5,442 nucleotides of DNA from Bacteroidales bacterium (GTDB lineage Bacteria > Bacteroidota > Bacteroidia > Bacteroidales > ML635J-15). Location: contig SLSH01000155.1 of NCBI GenBank assembly GCA_007130555.1, positions 1 to 5,442 of the forward strand, in the 5' to 3' direction. The position numbers and the translations under genes are program-made. The stretch's first letter is position 1. Every line of letters begins with the position of its first letter. The notes beneath the pieces were generated by a model. That model saw only the letters and a program-made list of their open reading frames with translations. It was not told the DNA's origin and searched no databases. This document shows positions 1 through 5,442 of the stretch, piece by piece.

Positions 1-37
1 ACACAATTACTGTTAAAAAAAATATTTTATTAGTCAT
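1..37 (-). CDS. Start of a truncated gene, probable exported protein (N-terminal 12 codons only)
   Basis: Reading leftwards from an ATG at 37, the minus strand stays open to the window edge and encodes MTNKIFFLTVIV. One lysine near the N terminus followed by a hydrophobic run is how a Sec signal peptide or a first membrane helix begins, so the gene is probably exported or membrane-anchored. A TAAATTTG box about 76 bp upstream could be its promoter. There is no Shine-Dalgarno sequence before the ATG, as at the other genes here. Only 12 codons are visible, so no family can be named, and a chance open stretch in AT-rich DNA cannot be excluded. Confidence 0.4.
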   Translation of the reverse strand, partial: MTNKIFFLTVIV

Positions 38-113
38 AATAATTAAATTTTAAATTAATAAATCTACAATAATTACTTCAAAGAATCAATATAAAAAATT
101 TGATAATTTCATG

Positions 114-121
114 CAAATTTA
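114..121 (-). promoter_or_regulatory. Possible -7 promoter box (TAAATTTG) for the truncated left-end gene
   Basis: The minus strand reads TAAATTTG at 121-114, which fits the Bacteroidota -7 consensus TAnnTTTG and is the same octamer found before glyQS and prfB. No TTTG-type -33 element lies at the usual 19-21 bp spacing. A second match, TATATTTG at 166-159, lies just past the glyQS stop. The 38-178 interval holds nothing else recognisable apart from an AT-only self-complementary 14-mer at 160-173. Confidence 0.3.
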
Positions 122-178
122 GTGCCATATCTCTTTTATAAATTAGTTTTTACAGCAACAAATATATATATTTTTTAT

Positions 179-1714
179 TTATAATTTTTCCAATAATATT
201 TTTAAATCAATTTTTTCTTTAATTATATTTTGCAATTTTTCAATCGGCACTCTTTCTTGTTTCATTGTGTCTCTATATCTTATTGTAACTGTATTATTTT
301 CTTTTGATTCGTGGTCAACAGTTATACAGAATGGAGTTCCTATTGCATCGTGTCTTCTGTATCTTTTTCCGATAGAGTCTTTTTCTTCGTAATGACAGTT
401 CATGTCATATTTCAGTTTGTCCATTATCTCTTTTGCCAGTTCGGGCAAACCGTCTTTTTTTATTAGCGGAAAAACTGCAAGTTTAATTGGAGCAAGCGGT
501 TCGGGAATGCTTAACACAATTCTTGTTTCGTTTTCAAGTTTTTCTTCTCTGTAAGCGGATGATAATATTGTCAGAAATGTTCTGTCTAATCCCATTGATG
601 TTTCGACTACATAAGGCACATAGCTTTCATTTGTTTCATTATCAAAGTATTGCATTTTTTTACCGGAAAATTTTTGATGTTGAGAAAGGTCAAAATCGGT
701 TCGGGAATGAATTCCTTCTATTTCTTTAAATCCGAACGGGAATTTGTATTCTATATCAAAAGCAGCTTTTGCATAATGAGCCAGCTTGTCGTGTTCATGA
801 AATTTGTACATTTCGGGAGCAAAACCCATTGCCTGATGCCATTTCATTCTTTTTTCTTTCCATATATCAAACCATTTTTCTTCTTCGCCGGGTTTTATAA
901 AGTATTGCATTTCAAGTTGTTCAAATTCTCTCATTCTGAATATAAACTGCCGTGCAATAATTTCGTTTCGGAAAGCTTTCCCGATTTGAGCTATCCCGAA
1001 CGGCAATTTCATTCTGCCTGTTTTTTGAACATTCAGATAATTTACAAAAATTCCCTGTGCGGTTTCGGGACGCAAATAAATTGTATTGGCACCTTCGGCA
1101 AGAGAACCTAATTTGGTATCAAACATCAGATTAAACTGCCTTACATCTGTCCAGTTTTTTGAACCGGAAACCGGGCATACAATTTCATTTTCGATAATTA
1201 TATTTCTGATATCTTCAAAATTTTCTTCCTCCAGTGATTTGATAAATCTTGTACTGATTTCTTCTATCTGCTGATTATACTTTTGAGTTCTCGGATTTGT
1301 ACTAATAAACATTTGTTCGTCAAAACTATCTCCGAATCTTTTTGCGGCTTTATCAACTTCTTTACTGATTTTTGCTTTGATTTTTTCAATATGTTCTTCT
1401 ATTAATACATCAGCTCGGTATCTTTTTTTTGAATCTTTATTATCAATCAGCGGGTCGTTAAAAGCATCAACATGTCCCGAAGCTTTCCAGACAGTAGGGT
1501 GCATAAATATTGCCGAATCAATTCCGACAACTTCTTCATTTAGCATTACCATTGCTTTCCACCAATATTCCTTAATATTGTTTTTCAGTTCAACACCGTT
1601 TTGACCGTAATCATAAACAGCACTTAATCCGTCATAAATTTCACTTGATTGAAAAATAAAACCGTATTCTTTGCAATGAGCAATCAGTTTCTTAAATAAA
1701 TCTTCCTGTATCAT
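179..1714 (-). CDS. glyQS: Glycyl-tRNA synthetase, single-chain dimeric class II type
   Basis: This is cytoplasmic glycine-tRNA ligase (EC 6.1.1.14), which activates glycine with ATP and charges tRNA-Gly. The 511 residues match the homodimeric, eukaryote-like GlyRS used by Bacteroidota rather than the alpha/beta GlyQ+GlyS enzyme. Visible landmarks: class II motif 1 region (about 34-57, YDYGQNGVELKNN); HPTVWKASGHVDAFNDP (72-88); LRPETAQGIF (214-223); motif 2 with FRNE (248-251) and the REFEQLE strand (262-268); EGIHSRTDFDL (333-343); and motif 3 ETSMGLDRTF (371-380) with its arginine at 378. A C-terminal HGTP-type anticodon-binding domain spans about 408-505. The ATG at 1714 gives the expected N terminus and has no Shine-Dalgarno sequence. 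A 36-bp gap with a TAAATTTG box separates it from the upstream barrel gene, so it probably has its own promoter. The leader is too short for a T-box. The gene ends in TAA and appears intact. Confidence 0.97.
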   Translation of the reverse strand: MIQEDLFKKLIAHCKEYGFIFQSSEIYDGLSAVYDYGQNGVELKNNIKEYWWKAMVMLNEEVVGIDSAIFMHPTVWKASGHVDAFNDPLIDNKDSKKRYRADVLIEEHIEKIKAKISKEVDKAAKRFGDSFDEQMFISTNPRTQKYNQQIEEISTRFIKSLEEENFEDIRNIIIENEIVCPVSGSKNWTDVRQFNLMFDTKLGSLAEGANTIYLRPETAQGIFVNYLNVQKTGRMKLPFGIAQIGKAFRNEIIARQFIFRMREFEQLEMQYFIKPGEEEKWFDIWKEKRMKWHQAMGFAPEMYKFHEHDKLAHYAKAAFDIEYKFPFGFKEIEGIHSRTDFDLSQHQKFSGKKMQYFDNETNESYVPYVVETSMGLDRTFLTILSSAYREEKLENETRIVLSIPEPLAPIKLAVFPLIKKDGLPELAKEIMDKLKYDMNCHYEEKDSIGKRYRRHDAIGTPFCITVDHESKENNTVTIRYRDTMKQERVPIEKLQNIIKEKIDLKILLEKL

Positions 1715-1736
1715 ATTTTTGGTAAAAAAATTTTTG

Positions 1737-1767
1737 CAAATTTATTATTTTTATCTGTTAAATAAAA
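1737..1767 (-). promoter_or_regulatory. Probable glyQS promoter (Bacteroidota type)
   Basis: TAAATTTG at 1744-1737 on the minus strand matches the TAnnTTTG -7 box. A TTTT at 1767-1764, one base off the TTTG -33 element, lies 19 bp upstream. The box ends 22 bp before the glyQS ATG, implying a very short leader. The -33 part overlaps the last codons of the barrel gene. Read-through from that gene is also possible. Confidence 0.5.
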
Positions 1768-2326
1768 TTCCTAATTGAAAAATCGGGTTATAAAGAGTTT
1801 GGTCTGAATTATATTTTGCCATAAAGAAAACCGCCTGAAAATTTAAAGCGAGTCTTTCGGTTGCTAAAAAATCAAGACTTAGCATCGGAGAAAGAATAAT
1901 TGTTTTATGTTTATAAAAATACGAATCTTTCAGGTAATTATTATCTATATCTTCAATATGCAAATTTTTAATGGTACCGTTTGCGACAAATGCTGCGGCT
2001 GTATATCTTAATCTTCCTTTTCTTATACTTATACCTGCAAAAGCGCCTCCATAACCCAGATTAAAATATGAATCATCCGATTTACTTGTACTGTAATTTG
2101 TTCTTTGAGTTCCTCCGCAAATTCCCGCAGTAAAATAATCAAAAAAATAAAATCTTAAAATTCCGCCTAATCCAAAGCCTATATCTTCAATTTTCTGATG
2201 TTCATTTTGAGTAATGGTATATCCCGGCTGAAAATAAAGCATCCCACCGCTGTATATATTTTTTTTATCTTCCTGAGAAAAAGCAATTACAGGGATGATA
2301 CATAAAACAAGTAAAAATTTTTTCAT
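1751..2326 (-). CDS. Small exported protein, probable 8-stranded outer-membrane beta-barrel
   Basis: This 191-residue protein is unassigned. Residues 1-17 (MKKFLLVLCIIPVIAFS) form a Sec signal peptide, with likely cleavage before Gln18, the Ser-Gln junction common in Bacteroidota. The mature part has about eight stretches rich in alternating hydrophobic and aromatic residues and glycine (roughly 27-38, 48-60, 62-77, 86-101, 104-122, 140-154, 157-172, 178-191) joined by polar loops, and ends in GILFNR. This fits an OmpX/OmpW-sized barrel; the strand count is a reading by eye. The ATG at 2326 was chosen because it places the signal peptide at the N terminus. An in-frame ATG at 2416 would add 30 mostly polar residues, bury the signal and overlap the preceding gene. 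It follows the repeat-protein gene by 58 bp with no convincing promoter between, so co-transcription is likely. A soluble beta-rich periplasmic protein is the alternative. Confidence 0.75.
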   Translation of the reverse strand: MKKFLLVLCIIPVIAFSQEDKKNIYSGGMLYFQPGYTITQNEHQKIEDIGFGLGGILRFYFFDYFTAGICGGTQRTNYSTSKSDDSYFNLGYGGAFAGISIRKGRLRYTAAAFVANGTIKNLHIEDIDNNYLKDSYFYKHKTIILSPMLSLDFLATERLALNFQAVFFMAKYNSDQTLYNPIFQLGILFNR

Positions 2327-2384
2327 TTTTCTTGCGGGTTTTAAATTTTCAAGATAATTATAAACTTTATATCTAATTATTTTA

Positions 2385-4133
2385 TTACCGATTTGTTGTA
2401 TCCAGCAAAACTTCAACCAGGCTATTGCTTCTGTACCTTGCTTCGTAAGTAGCTTTGCCTTGTTGATTGTAATGGATTAATTTTCCGTGCATTAGTCCGT
2501 TTCTGTAATTAATTTCGGATTTTATTTGTCCGTGTTCCCACCACGACATCCATTTGCCATGTGGTCTGTCGTCTCTGTAATTTTCTATTTTAACTTTAAT
2601 GCCTCTGTCATTATATTTTGTCCATGTGCCTATTTTTTTCCCTTTGTCATATTGTCCCGATATCAATTTTACTCCATTCATATTATATGCAACGTATTCT
2701 CCGTGCTGTACGGAATACTTATCTGTTAAATCACTTTCGTCTTCTATTATTATATATGTTTCTAAATAGTGTTTATTTCCGTTTGGATACCAGAATTCCC
2801 GTTTTCCGCTGAATATTCCGTCTTTATATTCGGTTTCGGATAGTTTTTGTCCGTTTTCGTAATATGATATCCATTTGTCTGTCATAACACCGAAGTCAAA
2901 GTTTCCTGTTAAATAAAGCTGTCCGTTTTCGTACCATTCTTTCCACAATCCGACTTCCATATCGTTTTCAAATTGTCCTTCTCTGAATTTTTGTCCGTTT
3001 TCGTAATAAATAAGCCATAATCCGTTTTTCTTTCCGTTATCGTAATCAACGAGTTTCCAGACTTGTTCGTTTGCATACCAGTAAGTCCATCTTCCCTGCA
3101 TTTTGTCCCGCAGATAATGCCCTTCATTGCCTTTTTGTCCGTCTGCTCTCCAGTAAGTCCATAAGCCGTCCTGCATATCGGTTTTAAAATTTCCTTCTAT
3201 ATCTATTCTGCCGTCTTCGTGCCACCATTTCGCTTCGCCTTCTCTTTTACCTTCATTAAAATTTAAAATTGCTTTTTTATTTCCGTTATGATAATATTGA
3301 GTTTGTATTCCGTGTCTTTTATCATTCAGGAAATTATTAACAGTTCTGATATTACCGTCGGGATACCAGTAAGTCCATTCTCCTTCGCGGAGTTCGTTAA
3401 TGACTTTACCTTTCATTTCTTTATTTCCTTGTCTGTTCCAGGTAATATTCATTCCGTTCTCATTATTTATTTCACTTTTTTTAATTCCGTTTTCGTACCA
3501 TTCTGTCCATGTTCCGACTCGCTCTCCGTTAGAAAAAACTCCCTGACTTCGTTTATTTCCGTTTTCGAAATAATACGTCCATTCACCTTCTTCGTGTCCG
3601 TTTTTTACTTCCCCCTGAGATCTTATTCCTCCGCTTTCCCAGTAACGTTCCATATATCCGTTGCCATCGGATACGGTTTTTTCGCCATTTACATTGTAAA
3701 AGTCAATAATTTTCGGGGTTCTTTCGCTGTAATCCAGGCATAATTCAATTTTACCGTTTTTATAATAATAGTTCCAGATACTGTCTCGTCTGTTGCTATG
3801 ATAAAATCCTGTTAATGTAAGTTTTCCCGTACTATCCCACTCTTTAAATTCGCCATGTCGTTGTCCTGCCCAGTAATTGTAAAAATCTTGTTTTCTGCCG
3901 TCCGGATAATAGGTTTTTTTCTCGCCGTGTAATTTATTATTATAAAATTCAACTTCCGCCATTAATCTGCCTTGCAGGTCATAGTATTTCCATAATCCGT
4001 ATCTTTGACCCAGATGCATCATACCCTCTTCTTTTAATTCTCCGCTTTTATAATATATGCTTTCGGGAGTGTATTCCTGAGAATATGTCAGAACAATACA
4101 GAACAATAATAAAATGCAGCCGATATATTTCAT
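2385..4133 (-). CDS. Exported MORN_2/YwqK-type repeat protein
   Basis: This 582-residue protein consists of a signal peptide (about 1-18, MKYIGCILLLFCIVLTYS, cleaved before Gln19) followed by a nearly continuous array of about 22 repeats. Each looks like G-x-W-x-x-(Y/W)-(Y/W)-x-(N/D)-G-(K/Q/N), a turn, then a second strand and an N-G-K type turn. This is the MORN variant of PF07661/COG2849. The cysteine at 12 lacks a proper lipobox, so it is probably not a lipoprotein, and no type IX secretion tail is evident. Homologues are often labelled 'YwqK family antitoxin' after a Bacillus protein, but an exported, very long array beside a barrel protein makes a cytoplasmic antitoxin role unlikely, and no toxin gene is adjacent. 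The function is unknown; a periplasmic or surface beta-scaffold for binding is an inference. It has its own promoter-like box, no Shine-Dalgarno sequence, and a TAA stop 58 bp before the barrel gene. Confidence 0.88.
   Translation of the reverse strand: MKYIGCILLLFCIVLTYSQEYTPESIYYKSGELKEEGMMHLGQRYGLWKYYDLQGRLMAEVEFYNNKLHGEKKTYYPDGRKQDFYNYWAGQRHGEFKEWDSTGKLTLTGFYHSNRRDSIWNYYYKNGKIELCLDYSERTPKIIDFYNVNGEKTVSDGNGYMERYWESGGIRSQGEVKNGHEEGEWTYYFENGNKRSQGVFSNGERVGTWTEWYENGIKKSEINNENGMNITWNRQGNKEMKGKVINELREGEWTYWYPDGNIRTVNNFLNDKRHGIQTQYYHNGNKKAILNFNEGKREGEAKWWHEDGRIDIEGNFKTDMQDGLWTYWRADGQKGNEGHYLRDKMQGRWTYWYANEQVWKLVDYDNGKKNGLWLIYYENGQKFREGQFENDMEVGLWKEWYENGQLYLTGNFDFGVMTDKWISYYENGQKLSETEYKDGIFSGKREFWYPNGNKHYLETYIIIEDESDLTDKYSVQHGEYVAYNMNGVKLISGQYDKGKKIGTWTKYNDRGIKVKIENYRDDRPHGKWMSWWEHGQIKSEINYRNGLMHGKLIHYNQQGKATYEARYRSNSLVEVLLDTTNR
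2415..3998 (-). repeat. Array of about 22 MORN_2-like units, 24 residues (72 bp) each
   Basis: The conserved first position of each unit falls at residues 46, 70, 94, 118, (a degenerate unit near 139), 159, 183, 207, 227, 251, 275, 299, 323, 347, 371, 395, 419, 443, 478, 502, 526 and 550. It is Gly except at 118 (Ser), 419 (Asp) and the degenerate unit. The step is exactly 24 residues except at three breaks: 118 to 159, 207 to 227 (20), and 443 to 478 (35). Best-conserved units include GEWTYWYPDG (251), GLWLIYYENGQK (371) and GLWKEWYENGQ (395). The array fills the mature protein almost end to end. Confidence 0.9.
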
Positions 4134-4156
4134 AATATAAGTGGTATTAATTTTTA

Positions 4157-4191
4157 CAAAAATAAACAGAAGTCAGAATTTTAAAAACAAA
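4157..4191 (-). promoter_or_regulatory. Possible promoter of the repeat-protein gene
   Basis: TATTTTTG at 4164-4157 on the minus strand fits the TAnnTTTG -7 box and ends 23 bp before the ATG at 4133, similar to the glyQS layout. A TTTG at 4191-4188 is a candidate -33 element, but its 23-bp spacing is slightly longer than the usual 19-21. It lies inside the palindrome at 4185-4204. The motif is weak evidence in such AT-rich DNA. Confidence 0.4.
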
Positions 4192-4210
4192 TTATTATTT
4201 GTTTATAAAC
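4185..4210. repeat. Two overlapping palindromes in the prfB to repeat-gene gap
   Basis: AAACAAAT (4185-4192) and ATTTGTTT (4197-4204) are perfect inverted arms of 8 bp around the spacer TATT. The palindrome GTTTATAAAC (4201-4210) shares the GTTT, so the two structures are mutually exclusive. The site overlaps the candidate -33 element of the downstream gene, which would suit an operator. It also lies just past prfB, which would suit a weak terminator. Confidence 0.5.
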
Positions 4211-4211
4211 A

Positions 4212-4228
4212 ATTTTTTATTAAAAAAT
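4212..4228 (-). terminator. AT-only hairpin after prfB, possible weak terminator
   Basis: ATTTTTTA (4212-4219) pairs with TAAAAAAT (4221-4228), a few bases past the prfB TAG. In practice about 6-7 A-U pairs could form around a 3-nt loop. With no G-C pair it would be an unstable hairpin, so termination here is only a suggestion. No stronger hairpin lies in the gap. Confidence 0.25.
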
Positions 4229-4233
4229 ATTAT

Positions 4234-5332
4234 CTATAAATTTTTACTCCCTCCGGATTCCATCAGATAAGCTTTTATAAAATCGTTTATATCACCTTCC
4301 ATAACAGCCTGAACATTACCTGTTTCAAGTCCTGTTCTAAGGTCTTTAACCATTTTGTATGGGTGCATAACATAATTTCGTATTTGCGAACCCCATTCTA
4401 TTTTTTGTTTTTCTCCTTCTATTTTTTGTTTTTCTTCCTGTTTTTTCCGTAGTTCTAATTCGTATAACTGAGATTTTAACAGTTTTAATGCATTATCTTT
4501 ATTATTCTGCTGGGACCTTGTTTCGCTGTTTTCAATTGTAATTCCGGTAGGTAAGTGTCTTAATCTTACTGCTGTTTCAACTTTATTGACATTTTGACCG
4601 CCTGCTCCTCCTGAGCGAAAAGTTTCCCACTCTATTTCGGAAGGATTGATTTCAATTTTTATGGTTTCATCAACTAGCGGATAAACAAAAACGGAAGCAA
4701 AAGAAGTATGTCTTTTATTTGCGGCATCAAAGGGAGAAAGTCTTACCAAACGATGAACACCGTTTTCGCTTTTTAAATATCCATAAGCAAAATCTCCTTC
4801 GAAATGTATTGTAACCGATTTTATCCCGACCTGATCTCCGTGATGAAGATGTATTTGTTTGGTTTTATATCCGTTTTCTTCTCCCCATCGGAGATACATT
4901 CGCAACAACATTTCAGCCCAGTCATTGCTTTCGGTTCCGCCTGCTCCGGCATTAATTGTTAAAATTGCATCGAGAGAATCTTCCTCTTTTCCAAGCATAT
5001 TTTTAAGTTCCAGATTTTCAAGAGATTTCAATGTTTTTTTAAACTGATTGTTTAACTCATTTTCATCAACATCTCCATCCTTAAAAAAATCGGACAATAC
5101 TTCCAGATCGTCATAATTACTATTAACAGTTTCCCATTCTATAATCCATTTTTTTATACTGCTGATTTTCTTTAATTTTTGTTCGGCTTTTTCGGGGTCA
5201 TTCCAAAAATCAGGAATCTGAGTTTCTTTTTCTTCTTTTTCAACAAGTTCTTTTTTTGCATCTATGTCAAAGATACCTCCTCAAAGCATCTATACGCTTT
5301 TTTATGTCTTTTTGATTTTCTGTTGTAAACAT
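4234..5332 (-). CDS. prfB: Peptide chain release factor 2, expressed by +1 programmed frameshift
   Basis: RF2 recognises UGA and UAA in the ribosomal A site and triggers hydrolysis of peptidyl-tRNA. The zero frame starts at ATG 5332 and reads 21 codons (MFTTENQKDIKKRIDALRRY, then Leu) to an in-frame TGA at 5269-5267. A +1 shift then reads GAC at 5268 and continues to TAG at 4236-4234. The joined product is 365 residues, the usual RF2 length. Landmarks in the joined numbering: a helical N-terminal domain; INAGAGGTESNDWAEM (126-141); the stop-codon-recognition tripeptide SPF (199-201), which marks RF2 rather than RF1; the catalytic GGQ (244-246) within RSGGAGGQNVNK; and a C-terminal region with WGSQIRNYVMHPYKMVKD. 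Annotating only the second frame from an internal start such as TTG 5097 would lose the N-terminal domain. The gene ends in TAG, which RF1 rather than RF2 reads. A TAAATTTG box lies 28 bp before the ATG. Confidence 0.96.
4396..4437 (-). repeat. 21-bp tandem repeat inside prfB
   Basis: Positions 4396-4416 and 4417-4437 are adjacent 21-bp copies that differ at one base. They encode EEKQKIE and GEKQKIE (joined RF2 residues about 299-312), in the charged linker before WGSQIR. The repeat is in frame and leaves the reading frame intact. Confidence 0.85.
5266..5281 (-). promoter_or_regulatory. RF2 programmed +1 frameshift site
   Basis: On the minus strand the site reads AGGAGG (5281-5276), TAT, CTT (5272-5270), TGA (5269-5267), C. 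This is the classic prfB recoding signal: an internal Shine-Dalgarno-like hexamer three bases before a slippery CUU codon, then UGA followed by C, a weak termination context. When RF2 is scarce the ribosome pauses at UGA and tRNA-Leu slips from CUU to UUU, so RF2 controls its own level. The protein on both sides of the site matches RF2, so this is not a sequencing error. Confidence 0.95.
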
Positions 5333-5360
5333 AATTTTAAAAATTTTATAATAATTCCGA

Positions 5361-5368
5361 CAAATTTA
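5361..5368 (-). promoter_or_regulatory. Possible prfB -7 promoter box (TAAATTTG)
   Basis: TAAATTTG at 5368-5361 matches the Bacteroidota -7 element and lies 28 bp before the prfB ATG. No clear TTTG -33 element is seen at 19-21 bp. Between the box and the ATG the leader is A/T-rich with no Shine-Dalgarno sequence. Confidence 0.4.
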
Positions 5369-5400
5369 AGAATATTCCACCAGCATTTTATTAAAAAAAA

Positions 5401-5440
5401 TAAAAAACATTTTTTTTTTTTTTTATTTTAAAAAACATTT
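5401..5440. repeat. Homopolymer tract flanked by a 12-bp direct repeat
   Basis: A run of 15 T on the plus strand (5410-5424) sits within a pair of direct repeats, TAAAAAACATTT at 5401-5412 and 5429-5440. The tract lies about 80-95 bp upstream of the prfB ATG. It could be the U-tract region of an upstream gene's terminator or just low-complexity intergenic DNA; no G-C stem accompanies it. Apart from the prfB promoter box, nothing else is recognisable in 5333-5442. Confidence 0.7.
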
Positions 5441-5442
5441 AT

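Noticed and set aside
160..173. Self-complementary AAATATATATATTT after glyQS as a terminator
   Set aside because: The stem is A-T only and has no stable loop; such sequences are expected by chance in this AT-rich gap.
487..1604. Several plus-strand open frames opposite glyQS (for example 650-1111)
   Set aside because: They are antisense shadows of a well-conserved synthetase gene, rich in Phe/Ser/Ile from the complement of AT-rich codons, and resemble no known family.
1715..1750. T-box riboswitch controlling glyQS
   Set aside because: The gap is only 36 bp, far too short for a T-box, and no specifier stem or antiterminator is present.
2327..2416. Longer version of the barrel protein starting at ATG 2416
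   Set aside because: It would put 30 mostly polar residues before an evident signal peptide and overlap the end of the repeat-protein gene; the ATG at 2326 gives a normal exported protein.
2909..3127. Second minus-strand frame of 72 codons inside the repeat gene
   Set aside because: It is a shifted reading of the same 72-bp repeats with no independent start signal or family resemblance.
3288..3743. Plus-strand open frame of 151 codons opposite the repeat gene
   Set aside because: It is antisense to the periodic repeat array, has no recognisable product, and its openness follows from the regular codon pattern of the repeats.
2385..4133. A toxin-antitoxin system based on the YwqK-type repeats
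   Set aside because: The protein carries a signal peptide and there is no adjacent toxin-like gene; the repeat similarity alone does not support an antitoxin role.
5097..5332. prfB as a broken gene or with an internal start at 5097
   Set aside because: The in-frame TGA sits in the canonical RF2 frameshift signal, and joining the two frames restores a 365-residue protein of normal length, so it is regulated recoding rather than a pseudogene.

Overview
The window looks like a chromosomal segment from an AT-rich member of the Bacteroidota, perhaps Bacteroidales. Four things point there: a single-chain dimer-type glycyl-tRNA synthetase; exported proteins whose signal peptides end in Ser-Gln; TAnnTTTG boxes (the Bacteroidota -7 promoter element) before the genes; and no Shine-Dalgarno sequence before any of the five start codons. 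All recognisable genes lie on the minus strand, so the transcription order runs from high to low coordinates. No mobile element, tRNA, rRNA or CRISPR array was seen.

Layout in transcription order: (1) An AT-rich leader (5333-5442) with a 15-nt homopolymer and a TAAATTTG box. (2) prfB, peptide chain release factor 2 (5332-4234), split by an in-frame TGA at codon 22 that is crossed by +1 programmed frameshifting. (3) A 100-bp gap (4134-4233) with stacked palindromes and a promoter-like box. (4) A 582-residue exported protein (4133-2385) made almost wholly of about 22 MORN_2/YwqK-type repeats with a 24-residue period. (5) After 58 bp, a 191-residue exported protein that looks like a small outer-membrane beta-barrel (2326-1751), probably co-transcribed with the repeat protein. 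(6) After a 36-bp gap with its own promoter box, glyQS, glycyl-tRNA synthetase (1714-179). (7) An AT-rich gap and the first 12 codons of another minus-strand gene with a signal-peptide-like start, cut by the window edge (37-1).

Two housekeeping translation genes (prfB, glyQS) thus flank a two-gene envelope module of unknown function. The clearest mechanistic signal is the RF2 autoregulatory frameshift site: it carries a perfect internal AGGAGG although none of the initiation sites has one. The repeat protein and barrel pair is the least understood part. Automated pipelines often call such repeat proteins 'YwqK family antitoxin', but its signal peptide and its neighbour argue for a role outside the cytoplasm.
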